In this document: positions 1-8,134 of the stretch, piece by piece
Layout of the letters: each line of letters opens with the position of its first letter
Numbering within the stretch: position 1 is the first letter of the stretch
Assembly (NCBI GenBank): GCA_012295275.1
Contig: CM022667.1
Location: 10,076,538-10,087,537, forward strand
Source of the DNA: Chrysomallon squamiferum
Lineage: Eukaryota; Mollusca; Gastropoda; Neomphalida; Peltospiridae
Length of the DNA stretch: 11,000 nucleotides
Direction: 5' to 3'
Made by a program: the position numbers and the translations under genes
The notes under the pieces: model-generated
The model's input: only the letters and a program-made list of their open reading frames with translations
Database searches by the model: none
Told to the model about the DNA's origin: nothing

Positions 1-153
1 ATGGTGATCCTCCTCATCATCCTCGTCGTACGCCTCACCCCTCATGCGCCCACTGCCCCGAGTGTCTTCAAAGTCCACAAGATTAACCTCCTCAACATTC
101 TCACCATCCAACATCTCAACCTCTGTCCTGGGTGGGAGTAGCGCTTCAAGTGC
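1..153 (-). CDS. DNAJA2: DNAJA2 exon 10 (acidic C-terminal tail, partial)
   Basis: Encodes residues 349-399: [20 protein letters not shown], then [15 protein letters not shown], an RMRGEAY segment and a D/E-rich stretch ending in HH at base 1. LEALLPPR and FxxTRGSG match the DNAJA2 tail. Acceptor ACTAAAAACAG|. The reading frame stays open to the window edge. The stop codon and expected C-terminal Cys box are not in view. Confidence 0.94.
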
Positions 154-3100
154 CTGTTTTTAGTGAAAATAATTTCATTAATTTATTTCACTGTGTTAAC
201 CCACATGTGGATTATGTGATAGATTACAATATTTATATTCATCTACATTAGTCTTTACTACTATATTTAATGTTCAACACTAGTGCAAATACAGTTTTTA
301 AAAGTGTCTTGTGTTTGTAGTAGTCTAGTGTACAAAAACATGATTCGGTATATTTATAATAGATAAATGTATACATAGATCTCATATAGGATATCCCTAG
401 AGCAAGCCAACTCGAGCAGTAACCTGCCCAAGATAGATATAAATTTACAACATACGGGAATCTCCTTGACAACATGATTAATATAGTAATTTTAAAGATG
501 TATATATATTGCATGTAATTTATATTTTTAAAATACATCAGTCCTCGCTAAGTGCCACTTGTACATAGACAAACAAAAGCATTTCAAAACATATGTAAAT
601 TATATAGATATATATATATATGCACATGGGTAGGTTTCTTGTTTGATAAGCTTTACCTTCAGTTTCTCATCAGATATAAAGTTCTGTTTTGGGAAAGTGA
701 TTTCAAATTTGATATACAAATTTCCTTTTTCAAAAGGATTTCTATAGATCGGCATTCCTTCATTTCTTACTGCACGGATCATTCCTTAAAAAAAAACAAA
801 TTTAATACACTAAATACCTTCAACAACTGTACATTTGAAACAATGTTTTTGAAGGTTTCCTAAAACACACATAAACAGAGGATTTTTTATAATACAGTAA
901 TCAATAATGAAATCTCATTGACAACAGAGAATATATTCAAGTAACTGACATAGAAACATTGTAAACTGATAAATAGAGAAGTCAGCATCCTTATTTCACA
1001 AGTATTGTTTTAAATTATTCACGAACAGCAGAGACTATATACTAGACAAGATACTTGTATTTTTATAATTATTCATCAAAAACTTACTTACAGTAGAGAT
1101 TATTTGCAAGTAATACATATGGAAACATCCTTTGACTTCAAATGCTGGTATTTAACAAATTATTCACTAATAAAGATAACATACAAGTAATTTACTAAAT
1201 AATGTTTTAAACTGATACATCTAGTAAAGTAAAGAGACTGGTATTTTTATAATTGTTCAATAACAAAATCTTCCTTACAGATGAGAGAAGAAAAAAAAAA
1301 AAAAAAAAAAAAACATTATAAACTGATAAATCCAATGAAGTCAAGACACTTATTTTATAAGTATTCATTAATGAAGATTCCCCAAAAGCAAAAATTATAT
1401 CTAAGTAATGAATGAATGTTTAACTATACCAAAATTATAATTATTCATCAACAAACTTTCACTGACAGAGATTATTTCCAATTTATACACAATGAAATAA
1501 ACTTATGCTTTCAGTGAAGAAAAATCCTGGGGATTTTAAAATGATTTGCTAACAGCAGAGATTGTATGCTAGTAATGTACAAATATGTTTTAAAGACAAG
1601 ACACTGATGTATCTTGTAATTATTCATCAAAAACTTTCACTAACAGTAGAAATAACATGCAACTAATACACACTGAAACTGATGCATCCAGTGAAGGCAA
1701 ATGATGATAAAAATTATTCACTAACAGTAGAAACTGTATACACTATCAAATGATTTATAGTCAAACACTGGTGTTTTTACAATTATTCATCACAAATCTG
1801 CAGTAACAGAAGAGATAATTTTCAAATAATTCACAAAGAAAAATGTTTTAAACTAAAGTTAAATGTTGTTACTTTAAATACACACAACACACAACTAATA
1901 AAATACTGATTTGCATTTAGTAGTGTAAGTTATTTTTGGGGTGATCAGTTGACACACTACTACATACCTGGATTGATTACACTGCCAGGTGGGTTTTTCA
2001 CAAGAAGATCACGACCATCGAGATGTTTTAATGTGAAATGGAACCCACACAGAGCCTCTGTTAGACCAATTGTGTAGGTACAGAACAAATCATTGCCCTC
2101 GCGTGAAAAAAAGTCATGTTCTCTCTGCTGCAGAACTATTATCACATCACCTGGCTCCATGTCAGGCTGTTAGCAAAATATATTAATATTACAATGAATT
2201 TATTATCAGTATATCCACTGCACGAAAATCAAAGCCTATGTATCCATTTCAGATTGATATAATAATTATGGAAGAAGAAGCCAAACTGCAGTAATTAGGA
2301 AACAAGTTATTTTTGTTGTGCTTAGAATACTACTGTAATTGCATACTGAATACAGAGCAGATAAGAATGCAGGTGGTTAAACAGAGATTACAAAAAAAAA
2401 GAAAAAAAAAAAAGAAAGATAATACCAAAAATAAATGTAAGCAAGGAAACATTTTCAAGATTGTTGTATTTCTTTTTTGGCTTTTCACCCCTCATTTCAA
2501 AATATAAACAAATGCCAAAGCTACAATTTTTCATTATTAATTTTCCCTACCATTTTATCCCCTTCACTGTTGTTATCATTTTTAAAAGCTTAAAATTCAT
2601 TTAATCGACACCAGGACTAGGATCACAAAAATTATTCAACTATTCTTACCAGCTGATCCCCCTCTCCTCTGAATGGGATCTTCTGTCCATCACGCATACC
2701 CTTGTCAACGTGAACCTCTAGTATTTTTGTTTCACTTGTTACTTTTTTGCCTTTGCATTCTTTACACCGGTCCTTTTCATTAATCATTTCACCTGCAATA
2801 GAACATTTCAAAACGGTCACTACATACTGATTCTGCACACAATCAAAACCGTGACTTTGATGACATTTGCGAATATCGTAATCATCAGAATCTGTCTAGA
2901 ATGTTTATGATAATACTGATTAACATCTAGCTCAAGCAAAATTTGCCACAGGCCAAAACTAAATATGAAGTCAACAACAATAATAATAAAAAAAAAAAAT
3001 ATGTTATAATCCCACCGTATTTGATGATTTATAATATGTGTTTGTAAATTTGCTTACCTTCACCGTGGCATTCTGGACATATAGACTGCATCTGCTGAAC

Positions 3101-6100
3101 CATGCCCGGTCCAAGCTGTCTCATGGTCACTTTGACCCCACGGCCCTGACAGATGCGACACTTGGTCATGGCCCCCTGTTTTCCACCCAGACTGAAAGAA
3201 AAATTAAACTTTAATGTTGATTGCAGTCTTTTATAAAAGAAATTCAAGGCTTTTTGTGTAAAGAAATTTATGATTCTGTGGTGACTGTCTTCAGGACTAG
3301 AAAACTGAAGTGAGACGGATACAAACATGACTAGTTTTAACATTTTTACAAAATTAGTAATAAACAAGAATGTTATCTTAAGAATGAATTTTATTTTATG
3401 CATTTTCTGTGGGATCTTCAAATCAATTTACCAACTGGACTGTACATTAACATTTTAAAATCACAATATGACCAAATAAAAGCAACAATTTATGTGGTAT
3501 CAACCAGTTAGCAGGTCAGATGTAACAGAATGTTTTACACAAATATTAATTGTAGTCATGTAGCAATAACAACAGTTTCAACCCAATACAATTGTTCTAT
3601 CACTGTCATTAAATAAGAATCTGTCTTACCCATTACACTTTTTGCAAATCACAGTTTTACTAAGCTGTAGTTTGGCCGTTTTACCATTGTACAGATCTTC
3701 TAAGGAAACCCTAGAAACAAGTTTGTGGTGAAAGCAAAATTAGCATTGGTAAATAATAACAATAATAGTAATAAAAAGATGGTGTCAAATACAAGTGTAT
3801 AATTACTATCATTGCTAGCTGACATTTGCTGACACATAATGATAAAAAATTAAGTGAAAGTTTGAGGCAATTGTTTTTAATAATTATTTAAAAGATACTG
3901 TTTATATTATGAAAATGACAAAAATATAACAAAAGCTAACATTCAGTAAATCACTGCAGACCTGCCATATCATCTCTGAATCTGATTTTGTTTTTAATTT
4001 TATTAACATTTCCACTTTTTCTCATAATCATATTCTGTTCTATTAATTTTTCTAGAATAAAACAATTGTGGCTGTAAAGTTTAGTTAGCTTCAAAGTATT
4101 TTGTTAAACATCTCAATGGAAAATGTATCTTGGACTGTGTAACAGAATAAAAACAAGAATACTACCAAATTTACATCAAAGATTATATATTTCAAAAATA
4201 ATCAGGCAAAATAACTTCTCAATAATAGTGTTATTTACTGGGAACTTGAACAGTACCAAAGATAACAATTTTTTTCTGTTTGTGTAGGAGTATTTTTTAA
4301 AGCAGATACATACCAAATAACTTATTATAAAATTTAATAATAGTGGTCTTACCGAAGTGGATGCATTGTATCTTCGCCTCGTTTTCTGCGATTCCGTCCT
4401 CCCCCCATACCACTCATCCCAGGGAAGCCGAAAAAGCCTCCAAACAAGTCATCAAAGAGACCCCCTCCAAAACCAGGACCTTTGAAAAATAAATATATAC
4501 ATGTAACAATTATAGTAATAAAAGTAGCAAAAAATTAAAATCTCTGACGGATATTGCAGTCATTAATTTACCATGAAGTTGAAATTTAAAAAAAAACAAT
4601 TTACAAGTAATTTTGAAAAGGAAAGAAATATTTACCTCCACCTGCACCTTCTTTGAGACCTTGCAGCCCATATCGGTCGTATGTTTCACGCTTTTCTGGA
4701 CTCGACAAAACTTCGTAAGCGAAACTTATTTCTTTGAACTGGAAAATAATACAAAATAAAAATATTAAAATATTTTTCTAACGGTGGTTATTATCACAAA
4801 GATAAAAGAAAATGTATACCACCTTCCTTATTTTGTTACCCTTCATTTGTTTCTGGCAACAGAACATATCATAAAGAAAAATACAAAAATGTTTTCAGTT
4901 GGTTCTTTTTGTTAGCACTGCTGAAGACATCACTTTCAAACAATTATTGAAAAGAATTGCTGTTTTGCGTTCACAAAAATTGGACTAGAATGGCAACAGT
5001 AATCTGAATATATTCAGAAATGTATTTTTAGAGTATATATATATTTTTGTAATATCATTAGATGTACTACAAATTTAAATAGCTTTCTCACCTTCTCTCC
5101 AGCTTCAGGATTCTTGTCTGGGTGGTATTCTTTGGCAAGCCTGTAGTAAGCCTGAAAATAATTTAGTTTTATCTATATTCTTCTGACCTTATACATTAGA
5201 AAATACAAATCATTTACATCCTGAAAATTAATAAAGGAAATATCCCCAATTAATTTGTCATAGTTACTGACAAATATGTCATGGCAACCACAGATTTAAC
5301 TGGGTAACTATAACTATTACTTATTATTTCTGAGCAAATAATCAAGTCAAAAACCTCCTCAAAATTAAAAAAAAAATGAAATTTTTTGAAAATGATGAAA
5401 TATATATTTGTTATTAATCACTGTTAGGTTTAATTAAATATCTGGACGATTATTAATACGATTATTAATATCCTGGTATGAGATTTCTACATTAGGAACG
5501 CATAGATCTTGAATTGTTGTTTTTTTCCCTTATATTTCATTTTCTTATGTATATTTTTGTTACAGTATTGATTGCAGTCACAATTCAAGTAATGGTATTT
5601 ATAGGAGTGTTACAATTACACACTTTATACTATATCAGCTTTTCTGAAGATAACTGATTAACGTTGTTCTTGAGTAGCAGTGGACAGATGAAAAGACCCC
5701 CAGAAAACAACCTGCTGATTTCTATGAATAAACCTTTTATGACTGTGTTCAGAACATTCTTGCTTTCGAAATTTTAGTTTGTTAACTTCAAGTATTCCCA
5801 AAAAAGTGAAAATTAGTCTTACAAGTCATCCAAGTAAATTTAGCATGAGAGTAATCTTTTTAAAAATATATATATATATGCATTCATTAGATCATTTATT
5901 TAACTTCAGTTCTGCCAAAGTTTATTTAAATATATTGTTGATGGTTTATTTGACTGCTAATAATGCTGTTTGCAATTCTTTGTTGTGATAATGGTCATCT
6001 CTGGGGGAATGAGTAACATCAACAAAATGGTGCCTCTAACTAATCAACAACATTTGTTTAATGTATTTATAAACTACGTGAATGCTTTTGTTTTTTTCTC

Positions 6101-6851
6101 TGATTCTGTTTTTCAGTTTTTCTCTTCAACTAAATAAAAATTGTTTAAACATTAATGAGATACAGGAATTTTTTGTTTTCTGTTGACACTGATTCACATT
6201 ATTTGGCCAATTAACATATTAAAACAATAGGAAACAAAAATTGGTACATTTTCCAGTACTAAAATTTAATTTTCAAAATATATCCAAAAAATTTGGTCTC
6301 CTTTGATTTGTTTCTCAAGTGTCTATCCAATGAAACAGGAAATTTTCTGTTTCTCCGAATTGAATCGTTTTCTAACATACCTATTATTTTATAATTTAAT
6401 AATTTTGTCTTTCAAAAAAAAAAAAAAATAATAAAAAAAAAAAAAAAAAAAAAGTAGCGTAACGACCGTTTTTCAACATCTGAAAAAACATACAAAAAAA
6501 AAAACCACCCCACAAAACAGGCGGTTTCGAATATAAATAAAATATCATGGAAACAAAATATTTATATGTAATATGATTTTATCTTAATTATCCAATTACG
6601 AAAGCAATTGTAACCATAAATAAGTTATGACGAAACGGAAGCAATTTATCAAATCAAATGTCTTTGTCATTTTATAAAAAACACTTATACCCTTCAAAAG
6701 GTATTTTTAATTCCTATAAAAATTAACTCAGTGGGTTCTTTTAAAATATGAATCATTGTAATCAACGATTCTTCTATAATACCTTTTTAATTTCTGAATC
6801 TGAAGCATTTTTCCCCACACCCAAAATGTCGTATAACTTTGTGTCGGCCAT
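1..6851 (-). CDS. DNAJA2: DnaJ homolog subfamily A member 2-like (type I Hsp40), 10 coding exons, 3' end cut by window
   Basis: Co-chaperone that binds unfolded clients and stimulates Hsp70 ATPase activity in the cytosol. Exons (minus strand) are 6851-6783, 5151-5092, 4738-4636, 4479-4353, 3710-3630, 3191-3058, 2792-2650, 2166-1968, 784-657 and 153-1. All nine junctions are GT-AG and in phase, giving 1197 nt or 399 codons without a stop. The J domain spans about residues 3-66 with HPD at 33-35. A Gly/Phe-rich segment follows at about 72-105. Four zinc-binding motifs lie at C142-C145, C158-C161, C185-C188 and C201-C204. The substrate-binding domain contains HVDKGM, EALCGF, HLDGR and [12 protein letters not shown], and the tail is acidic and His-rich. 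The N-terminal [18 protein letters not shown] and HLDGR favour DNAJA2 over DNAJA1 or DNAJA4. As recalled, human DNAJA2 is about 412 aa, so roughly 10-15 residues with the CaaX box lie beyond base 1. No breaks are seen. Likely heat-shock regulated (element at 6912-6924). Confidence 0.97.
154..656 (-). other. DNAJA2 intron 9
   Basis: AT-rich 503-bp intron with an (AT)7 run at 608-621. It holds an open frame on each strand, but neither has recognisable composition or motifs. No gene or mobile element is recognised. Confidence 0.9.
657..784 (-). CDS. DNAJA2: DNAJA2 exon 9 (C-terminal domain II)
   Basis: Encodes residues 306-348: [20 protein letters not shown], then [15 protein letters not shown] and ISDEKLK. 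The acceptor is TTTTTTTTTAAG| and the donor [22 protein letters not shown] and LYIKF are conserved in animal DNAJA2. The Met at 782 is internal: the preceding Gly codon spans the intron. Confidence 0.97.
890..1870. repeat. Diverged tandem repeat array, about 90-115-bp units, roughly ten copies
   Basis: The same word order recurs along intron 8: AATTATTCATCA, then a C/T-rich ACTTTCACTAACAGTAGAGA, then GCAAGTAATACA, then ATGTTTTAAACTGAT, then a CAGTGAAG word, then ACACTGGTATTT. Unit starts, judged from the ATTATTCA-like word, fall near 897, 1011, 1061, 1157, 1245, 1354, 1434, 1533, 1611, 1709 and 1773. Copies are clearly diverged and some are shortened, so boundaries are approximate. One unit contains the 23-A run at 1291-1313. 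This looks like an old minisatellite rather than a transposon, as no terminal repeats are seen. Confidence 0.75.
1291..1313 (+). repeat. (A)23 homopolymer
   Basis: Uninterrupted run of 23 A inside one unit of the intron 8 array. It is probably a slippage-prone simple repeat, and its length in the assembly may be unreliable. Confidence 0.9.
1968..2166 (-). CDS. DNAJA2: DNAJA2 exon 8 (C-terminal substrate-binding domain)
   Basis: Encodes residues 240-306: [20 protein letters not shown], then a segment with [26 protein letters not shown] and [10 protein letters not shown]. Acceptor TTTTGCTAACAG| and donor CCAG|GTATGT. EPGD, EALCGF and HLDGR are strong DNAJA2 markers. The exon begins upstream of the in-frame ATG at 2160, so that Met is internal. 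Confidence 0.97.
2167..2649 (-). other. DNAJA2 intron 7
   Basis: A 483-bp AT-rich intron with an A-rich segment at about 2392-2418 that is interrupted by single G residues. An open plus-strand frame over it is largely poly-Lys from the A run and is not a gene. Nothing else is recognised. Confidence 0.9.
2650..2792 (-). CDS. DNAJA2: DNAJA2 exon 7 (zinc motif 4, start of C-terminal domain I)
   Basis: Encodes residues 192-239. CKECKGKK (from C201) is the fourth zinc motif, with Lys in the final Gly position as is usual for the family. [20 protein letters not shown] and [11 protein letters not shown] follow. Acceptor TATTGCAG| and donor CTG|GTAAGA, in phase 0 with the next exon. Confidence 0.97.
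3058..3191 (-). CDS. DNAJA2: DNAJA2 exon 6 (zinc motifs 2 and 3)
   Basis: Encodes residues 147-192. It contains CRICQGRG (from C158) and CPECHGEG (from C185), separated by [13 protein letters not shown], the family linker. Acceptor TTTCTTTCAG| and donor AAG|GTAAGC. The last Gly codon is completed by exon 7. Confidence 0.97.
3192..3629 (-). other. DNAJA2 intron 5
   Basis: A 438-bp AT-rich intron. Read-through upstream of exon 6 leaves a long minus-strand open frame, but the CAG acceptor at 3193-3192 shows where coding sequence begins. No other feature is seen. Confidence 0.9.
3630..3710 (-). CDS. DNAJA2: DNAJA2 exon 5 (start of substrate-binding domain, first zinc motif)
   Basis: Encodes residues 120-147: [18 protein letters not shown], then [20 protein letters not shown] is nearly invariant in type I Hsp40s. 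The first zinc motif, CKKCNGLG, is split by the intron after two bases of the Gly147 codon. Flanked by TTTCTAG| and TGG|GTAAGA. Confidence 0.97.
3711..4352 (-). other. DNAJA2 intron 4
   Basis: A 642-bp AT-rich intron with only short AAT/AAC-type runs (about 3757-3775). No coding, RNA gene or transposon signature is seen. Confidence 0.88.
4353..4479 (-). CDS. DNAJA2: DNAJA2 exon 4 (Gly/Phe region)
   Basis: Encodes residues 78-120. It is rich in G and F, with [12 protein letters not shown] followed by GMSGMGGG and a basic RNRRKRGED, ending in MHPLR. Acceptor TTTTCAAAG| and donor TCG|GTAAGA. The basic GED-MHPL segment matches the DNAJA2 lead-in to the first beta domain. Confidence 0.96.
4636..4738 (-). 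CDS. DNAJA2: DNAJA2 exon 3 (J-domain helices III-IV)
   Basis: Encodes residues 44-77 ([20 protein letters not shown], then [14 protein letters not shown]) plus one base of Gly78. Acceptor TTTTCCAG| and donor [21 protein letters not shown] is the classic end of the J domain of type I proteins. The GAGG run opens the Gly/Phe linker. Confidence 0.97.
4739..5091 (-). other. DNAJA2 intron 2
   Basis: A 353-bp AT-rich intron bounded by AAG|GTGAGA and TTTTCCAG|. It has a short (TA) run near 5033-5043. Nothing else is recognised. Confidence 0.88.
5092..5151 (-). CDS. DNAJA2: DNAJA2 exon 2 (J-domain helix II and HPD loop)
   Basis: Sixty bases encode residues 24-43, [20 protein letters not shown]. This includes HPD (33-35), the tripeptide needed to stimulate Hsp70 ATPase. 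It is flanked by TTTTCAG| and AAG|GTGAGA. Both boundaries are phase 0, so the exon is a 20-codon cassette. Confidence 0.97.
5152..6782 (-). other. DNAJA2 intron 1
   Basis: The largest intron (1631 bp), as is common for first introns. It contains a two-copy 12-bp tandem CGATTATTAATA at 5447-5458 and 5459-5470, a (TA) run near 5867-5878, and the interrupted A tract at 6414-6453. A 69-codon plus-strand frame (5779-5988) has no motif and lies in AT-rich DNA, so it is not called as a gene. No mobile element is recognised. Confidence 0.88.
6414..6453 (+). repeat. Interrupted 40-bp A tract
   Basis: Runs of 15 and 21 A are separated by TAAT. It could be the tail of an old retroposed copy, but the sequence to its left is not recognisable as an element. 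It is best treated as simple sequence. Confidence 0.8.
6783..6851 (-). CDS. DNAJA2: DNAJA2 exon 1 (start codon, J-domain helix I)
   Basis: Encodes residues 1-23, beginning [12 protein letters not shown] and ending EIKK at an AAG|GTATTA donor. The ATG at 6851-6849 has A at -3 and G at +4 (aagATGG), a good animal start context. The protein start aligns with the family N-terminus. Exon 2 continues directly with [12 protein letters not shown] in phase 0. Confidence 0.95.
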
Positions 6852-6869
6852 CTTACACGAGGTTGATAC

Positions 6870-6877
6870 TGACGTCA
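6870..6877. promoter_or_regulatory. CRE palindrome TGACGTCA in the DNAJA2 promoter/5' UTR
   Basis: Full palindromic cAMP response element consensus, 18 bases upstream of the DNAJA2 ATG. CREB/ATF-type bZIP factors bind this octamer in animals. It could lie in the core promoter or 5' UTR, since the transcription start is not visible. Function is inferred. Confidence 0.6.
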
Positions 6878-6911
6878 CTAAAACATACTAACTACAGCGC
6901 TGTGTGTATGT

Positions 6912-6924
6912 TTCTGGAACTTTC
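6912..6924 (-). promoter_or_regulatory. Heat-shock element, three perfect alternating units
   Basis: On the gene strand it reads GAAagTTCcaGAA: three inverted GAA units at exact 5-bp spacing, the canonical trimeric HSF1 site. The gene-proximal edge is 60 bases upstream of the DNAJA2 ATG. A fourth unit on the distal side is one base off (GGA at 6927-6929 on the plus strand). Position beside a chaperone gene makes a chance match unlikely, but activity is inferred. Confidence 0.75.
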
Positions 6925-6954
6925 ACGGAATACAAGGGAGTTCACTCTAACTTG

Positions 6955-7001
6955 TTTAACATAATAAAACTCCTCGACTCGCTTCGTCGACTTTTGTTAA
7001 A
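6955..7001. repeat. Imperfect palindrome upstream of DNAJA2
   Basis: Outer arms TTTAACA (6955-6961) and TGTTAAA (6995-7001) flank an inner TCGAC/GTCGA pair (6974-6978 and 6986-6990) with a 7-base loop. The spacers between the arms are unequal (12 and 4 bases). The CG content here stands out from the AT-rich surroundings. Confidence 0.5.
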
Positions 7002-7103
7002 TACATTTTTTTCTCATTTGTAATGCACAAATGCACAAATCAATTTTTAAGAATAAATTTAAAAAACGATTTAATTAGGGGAAAGCGAGAGACCAAAAAT
7101 AAT

Positions 7104-7160
7104 GAAACAACAATAACAACAACAGCAATAAATTGAATAATAATAATAATAAGAATAATA
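7104..7160 (+). repeat. AAC/AAT-rich simple sequence
   Basis: A CAACAATAACAACAACAGC segment is followed by ATAATAATAATAATAAGAAT. These are imperfect trinucleotide repeats with no coding reading supported. Confidence 0.8.
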
Positions 7161-7317
7161 AAAGGATAATTGTTTTTCACTGAAACATAGGATGCTGAAA
7201 GCTTCGGCACGTGCTTAACCAGAGTGGTGACTACAATAGATATATCTATCTAGCGTATTATAATTTTACTCTATAATTTTTTTTTATTTGTAATATATTT
7301 GTCAAAATAATATAACT

Positions 7318-7325
7318 GGATATAT
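7318..7325 (+). repeat. Left target-site duplication of the hAT element
   Basis: GGATATAT directly abuts the left terminal repeat and pairs with GGATACAT at 7642-7649, with one transition difference. Confidence 0.75.
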
Positions 7326-7489
7326 CGGGGGTCATCAACATTTGGCCCGCGAAGGCTTTAGACCGGTCCACCAACTGAACACTTGGACACCAATTGTTAC
7401 AGTAACTTCGTTGTTGTTTTTCTTTAAACCTCCAGACCAACGCAGCCTTGCTTCCTAACATCCCTTTTTGTTCACAATATTGAAGACAG

Positions 7490-7557
<68 letters not shown>

Positions 7558-7641
7558 AGTGATACATTTGATATCTTGGCCCTCCTCCAATACTTTGCAT
7601 AGTTGTCTGGTTCGCGCTCTCCAAAAGGTTGCCGACCCCTG
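7326..7641. mobile_element. Non-autonomous hAT-type DNA transposon (MITE-like), 316 bp
   Basis: The left end reads CGGGGGTCATCAACATTTGG and the right end, reverse-complemented, CAGGGGTCGGCAACCTTTTG. The inverted similarity continues to a shared CGCGAA (with a short gap). CAGGGGTC-type termini are typical of hAT elements. The flanks GGATATAT (7318-7325) and GGATACAT (7642-7649) match at 7 of 8 bases, fitting the 8-bp target-site duplication of hAT insertions. No transposase is encoded, so it depended on an enzyme from elsewhere. The interior is unique apart from the (GA)31 tract. Terminal differences and the mismatched duplication suggest an old copy. Confidence 0.85.
7494..7555 (+). repeat. 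Perfect (GA)31 microsatellite
   Basis: 62 uninterrupted bases of alternating G and A inside the hAT element. On the minus strand it makes long Ser-Leu frames, which are artefacts. The run is likely polymorphic in length. Confidence 0.98.
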
Positions 7642-7649
7642 GGATACAT
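7642..7649 (+). repeat. Right target-site duplication of the hAT element
   Basis: GGATACAT directly follows the right terminal repeat (which ends CCCCTG) and pairs with the left 8-mer at 7318-7325. Confidence 0.75.
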
Positions 7650-7877
7650 AATTACATGTTCGTTCATGATATAAATAATGCTAGTCGTTCTAACATTATT
7701 GTTTTATTTCATTGTTTAATAATAATGTATATAGAGAGAGAGGCGTACGTAGTTAGATATAGTTAGGTAGATAGATAGATAGATAAACAGACAGATTGCA
7801 ATTTGTATTTCCACATTTACTGCGTAAGCCATGCCCCCTTAGTTACTATTACTATGTCCCACAAGCTAACGATCAAA
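7650..7877. other. Spacer upstream of the SWIM-type coding exon
   Basis: AT-rich, with a short GA run (7734-7742) and a TAGA repeat at 7768-7785. A possible splice acceptor (a pyrimidine stretch ending in TTAG at 7842) precedes an in-frame ATG at 7854, so part of this stretch could belong to the next coding exon. Confidence 0.7.
7768..7785 (+). repeat. Short (TAGA)n microsatellite
   Basis: About 4.5 perfect copies of TAGA, followed by degenerate GACA-like copies to about 7795. Confidence 0.9.
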
Positions 7878-8134
7878 ATGGCGCGATCTGTAGCAGACAG
7901 CGTAGTTCACCCAAAAGACCGTGGGCCTTTCCAGAAAAAACCCCAAGAGAAATGTTTCAATTATTTTACGCAAGGGTGCATCCACGATGTAAAAATTTCC
8001 GATGAAAATCAACCGAAAGTGAACAAAAGATGCTGGAATTCCATGAGGAAAAACGACTCGACACACAAACTGCATATTCAAGTTTGCTTAGAGACGAAAC
8101 ACCTATCAGAGGCTGACTGCTCCTGCAAATCCGG
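7878..8134 (+). CDS. SWIM-type gene, upstream exon
   Basis: Encodes 85 codons plus two bases, ending HLSEADCSCKSG. Donor GG|GTGAGT at 8135-8140 fits the consensus and coincides with the frame's stop if unspliced (TGA at 8136-8138). Base composition is more balanced than the flanks. An earlier in-frame ATG at 7854 would add MSHKLTIK. The true 5' limit is uncertain. Confidence 0.7.

Larger units (their letters stand above)
785..1967 (-). other. DNAJA2 intron 8
   Basis: A 1183-bp intron. Most of it (about 890-1870) is a diverged tandem array, described separately. The rest is unremarkable AT-rich sequence. Confidence 0.9.
6852..7317. other. Upstream region of DNAJA2, between it and the hAT element
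   Basis: Holds the CRE, the heat-shock element, the 6955-7001 palindrome, a CACGTG hexamer at 7208-7213 and AAC/AAT simple sequence at about 7104-7160. No TATA box or CpG-rich block is obvious. No coding sequence is seen. Confidence 0.8.

Noticed and set aside
248-538. 96-codon minus-strand open frame in DNAJA2 intron 9
   Set aside because: It lies between two well-supported exons, is AT-rich with Tyr/Ile/Phe/Lys-heavy composition typical of non-coding AT DNA, and shows no motif.
3192-3421. Apparent N-terminal extension upstream of the zinc-finger exon, including a Met start
   Set aside because: It is intronic read-through. The TTTCTTTCAG acceptor at 3192 joins in phase with exon 5 and restores the family sequence CNGLGGK, whereas the extension has no resemblance to Hsp40.
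7208-7213. CACGTG E-box
   Set aside because: A single hexamer is expected a few times by chance in 11 kb, and its distance from the DNAJA2 start gives no extra support.
7258-7667. Minus-strand frames with long Ser-Leu repeats
   Set aside because: They are produced by the (GA)31 microsatellite, which is open in several frames, inside a non-coding hAT element.
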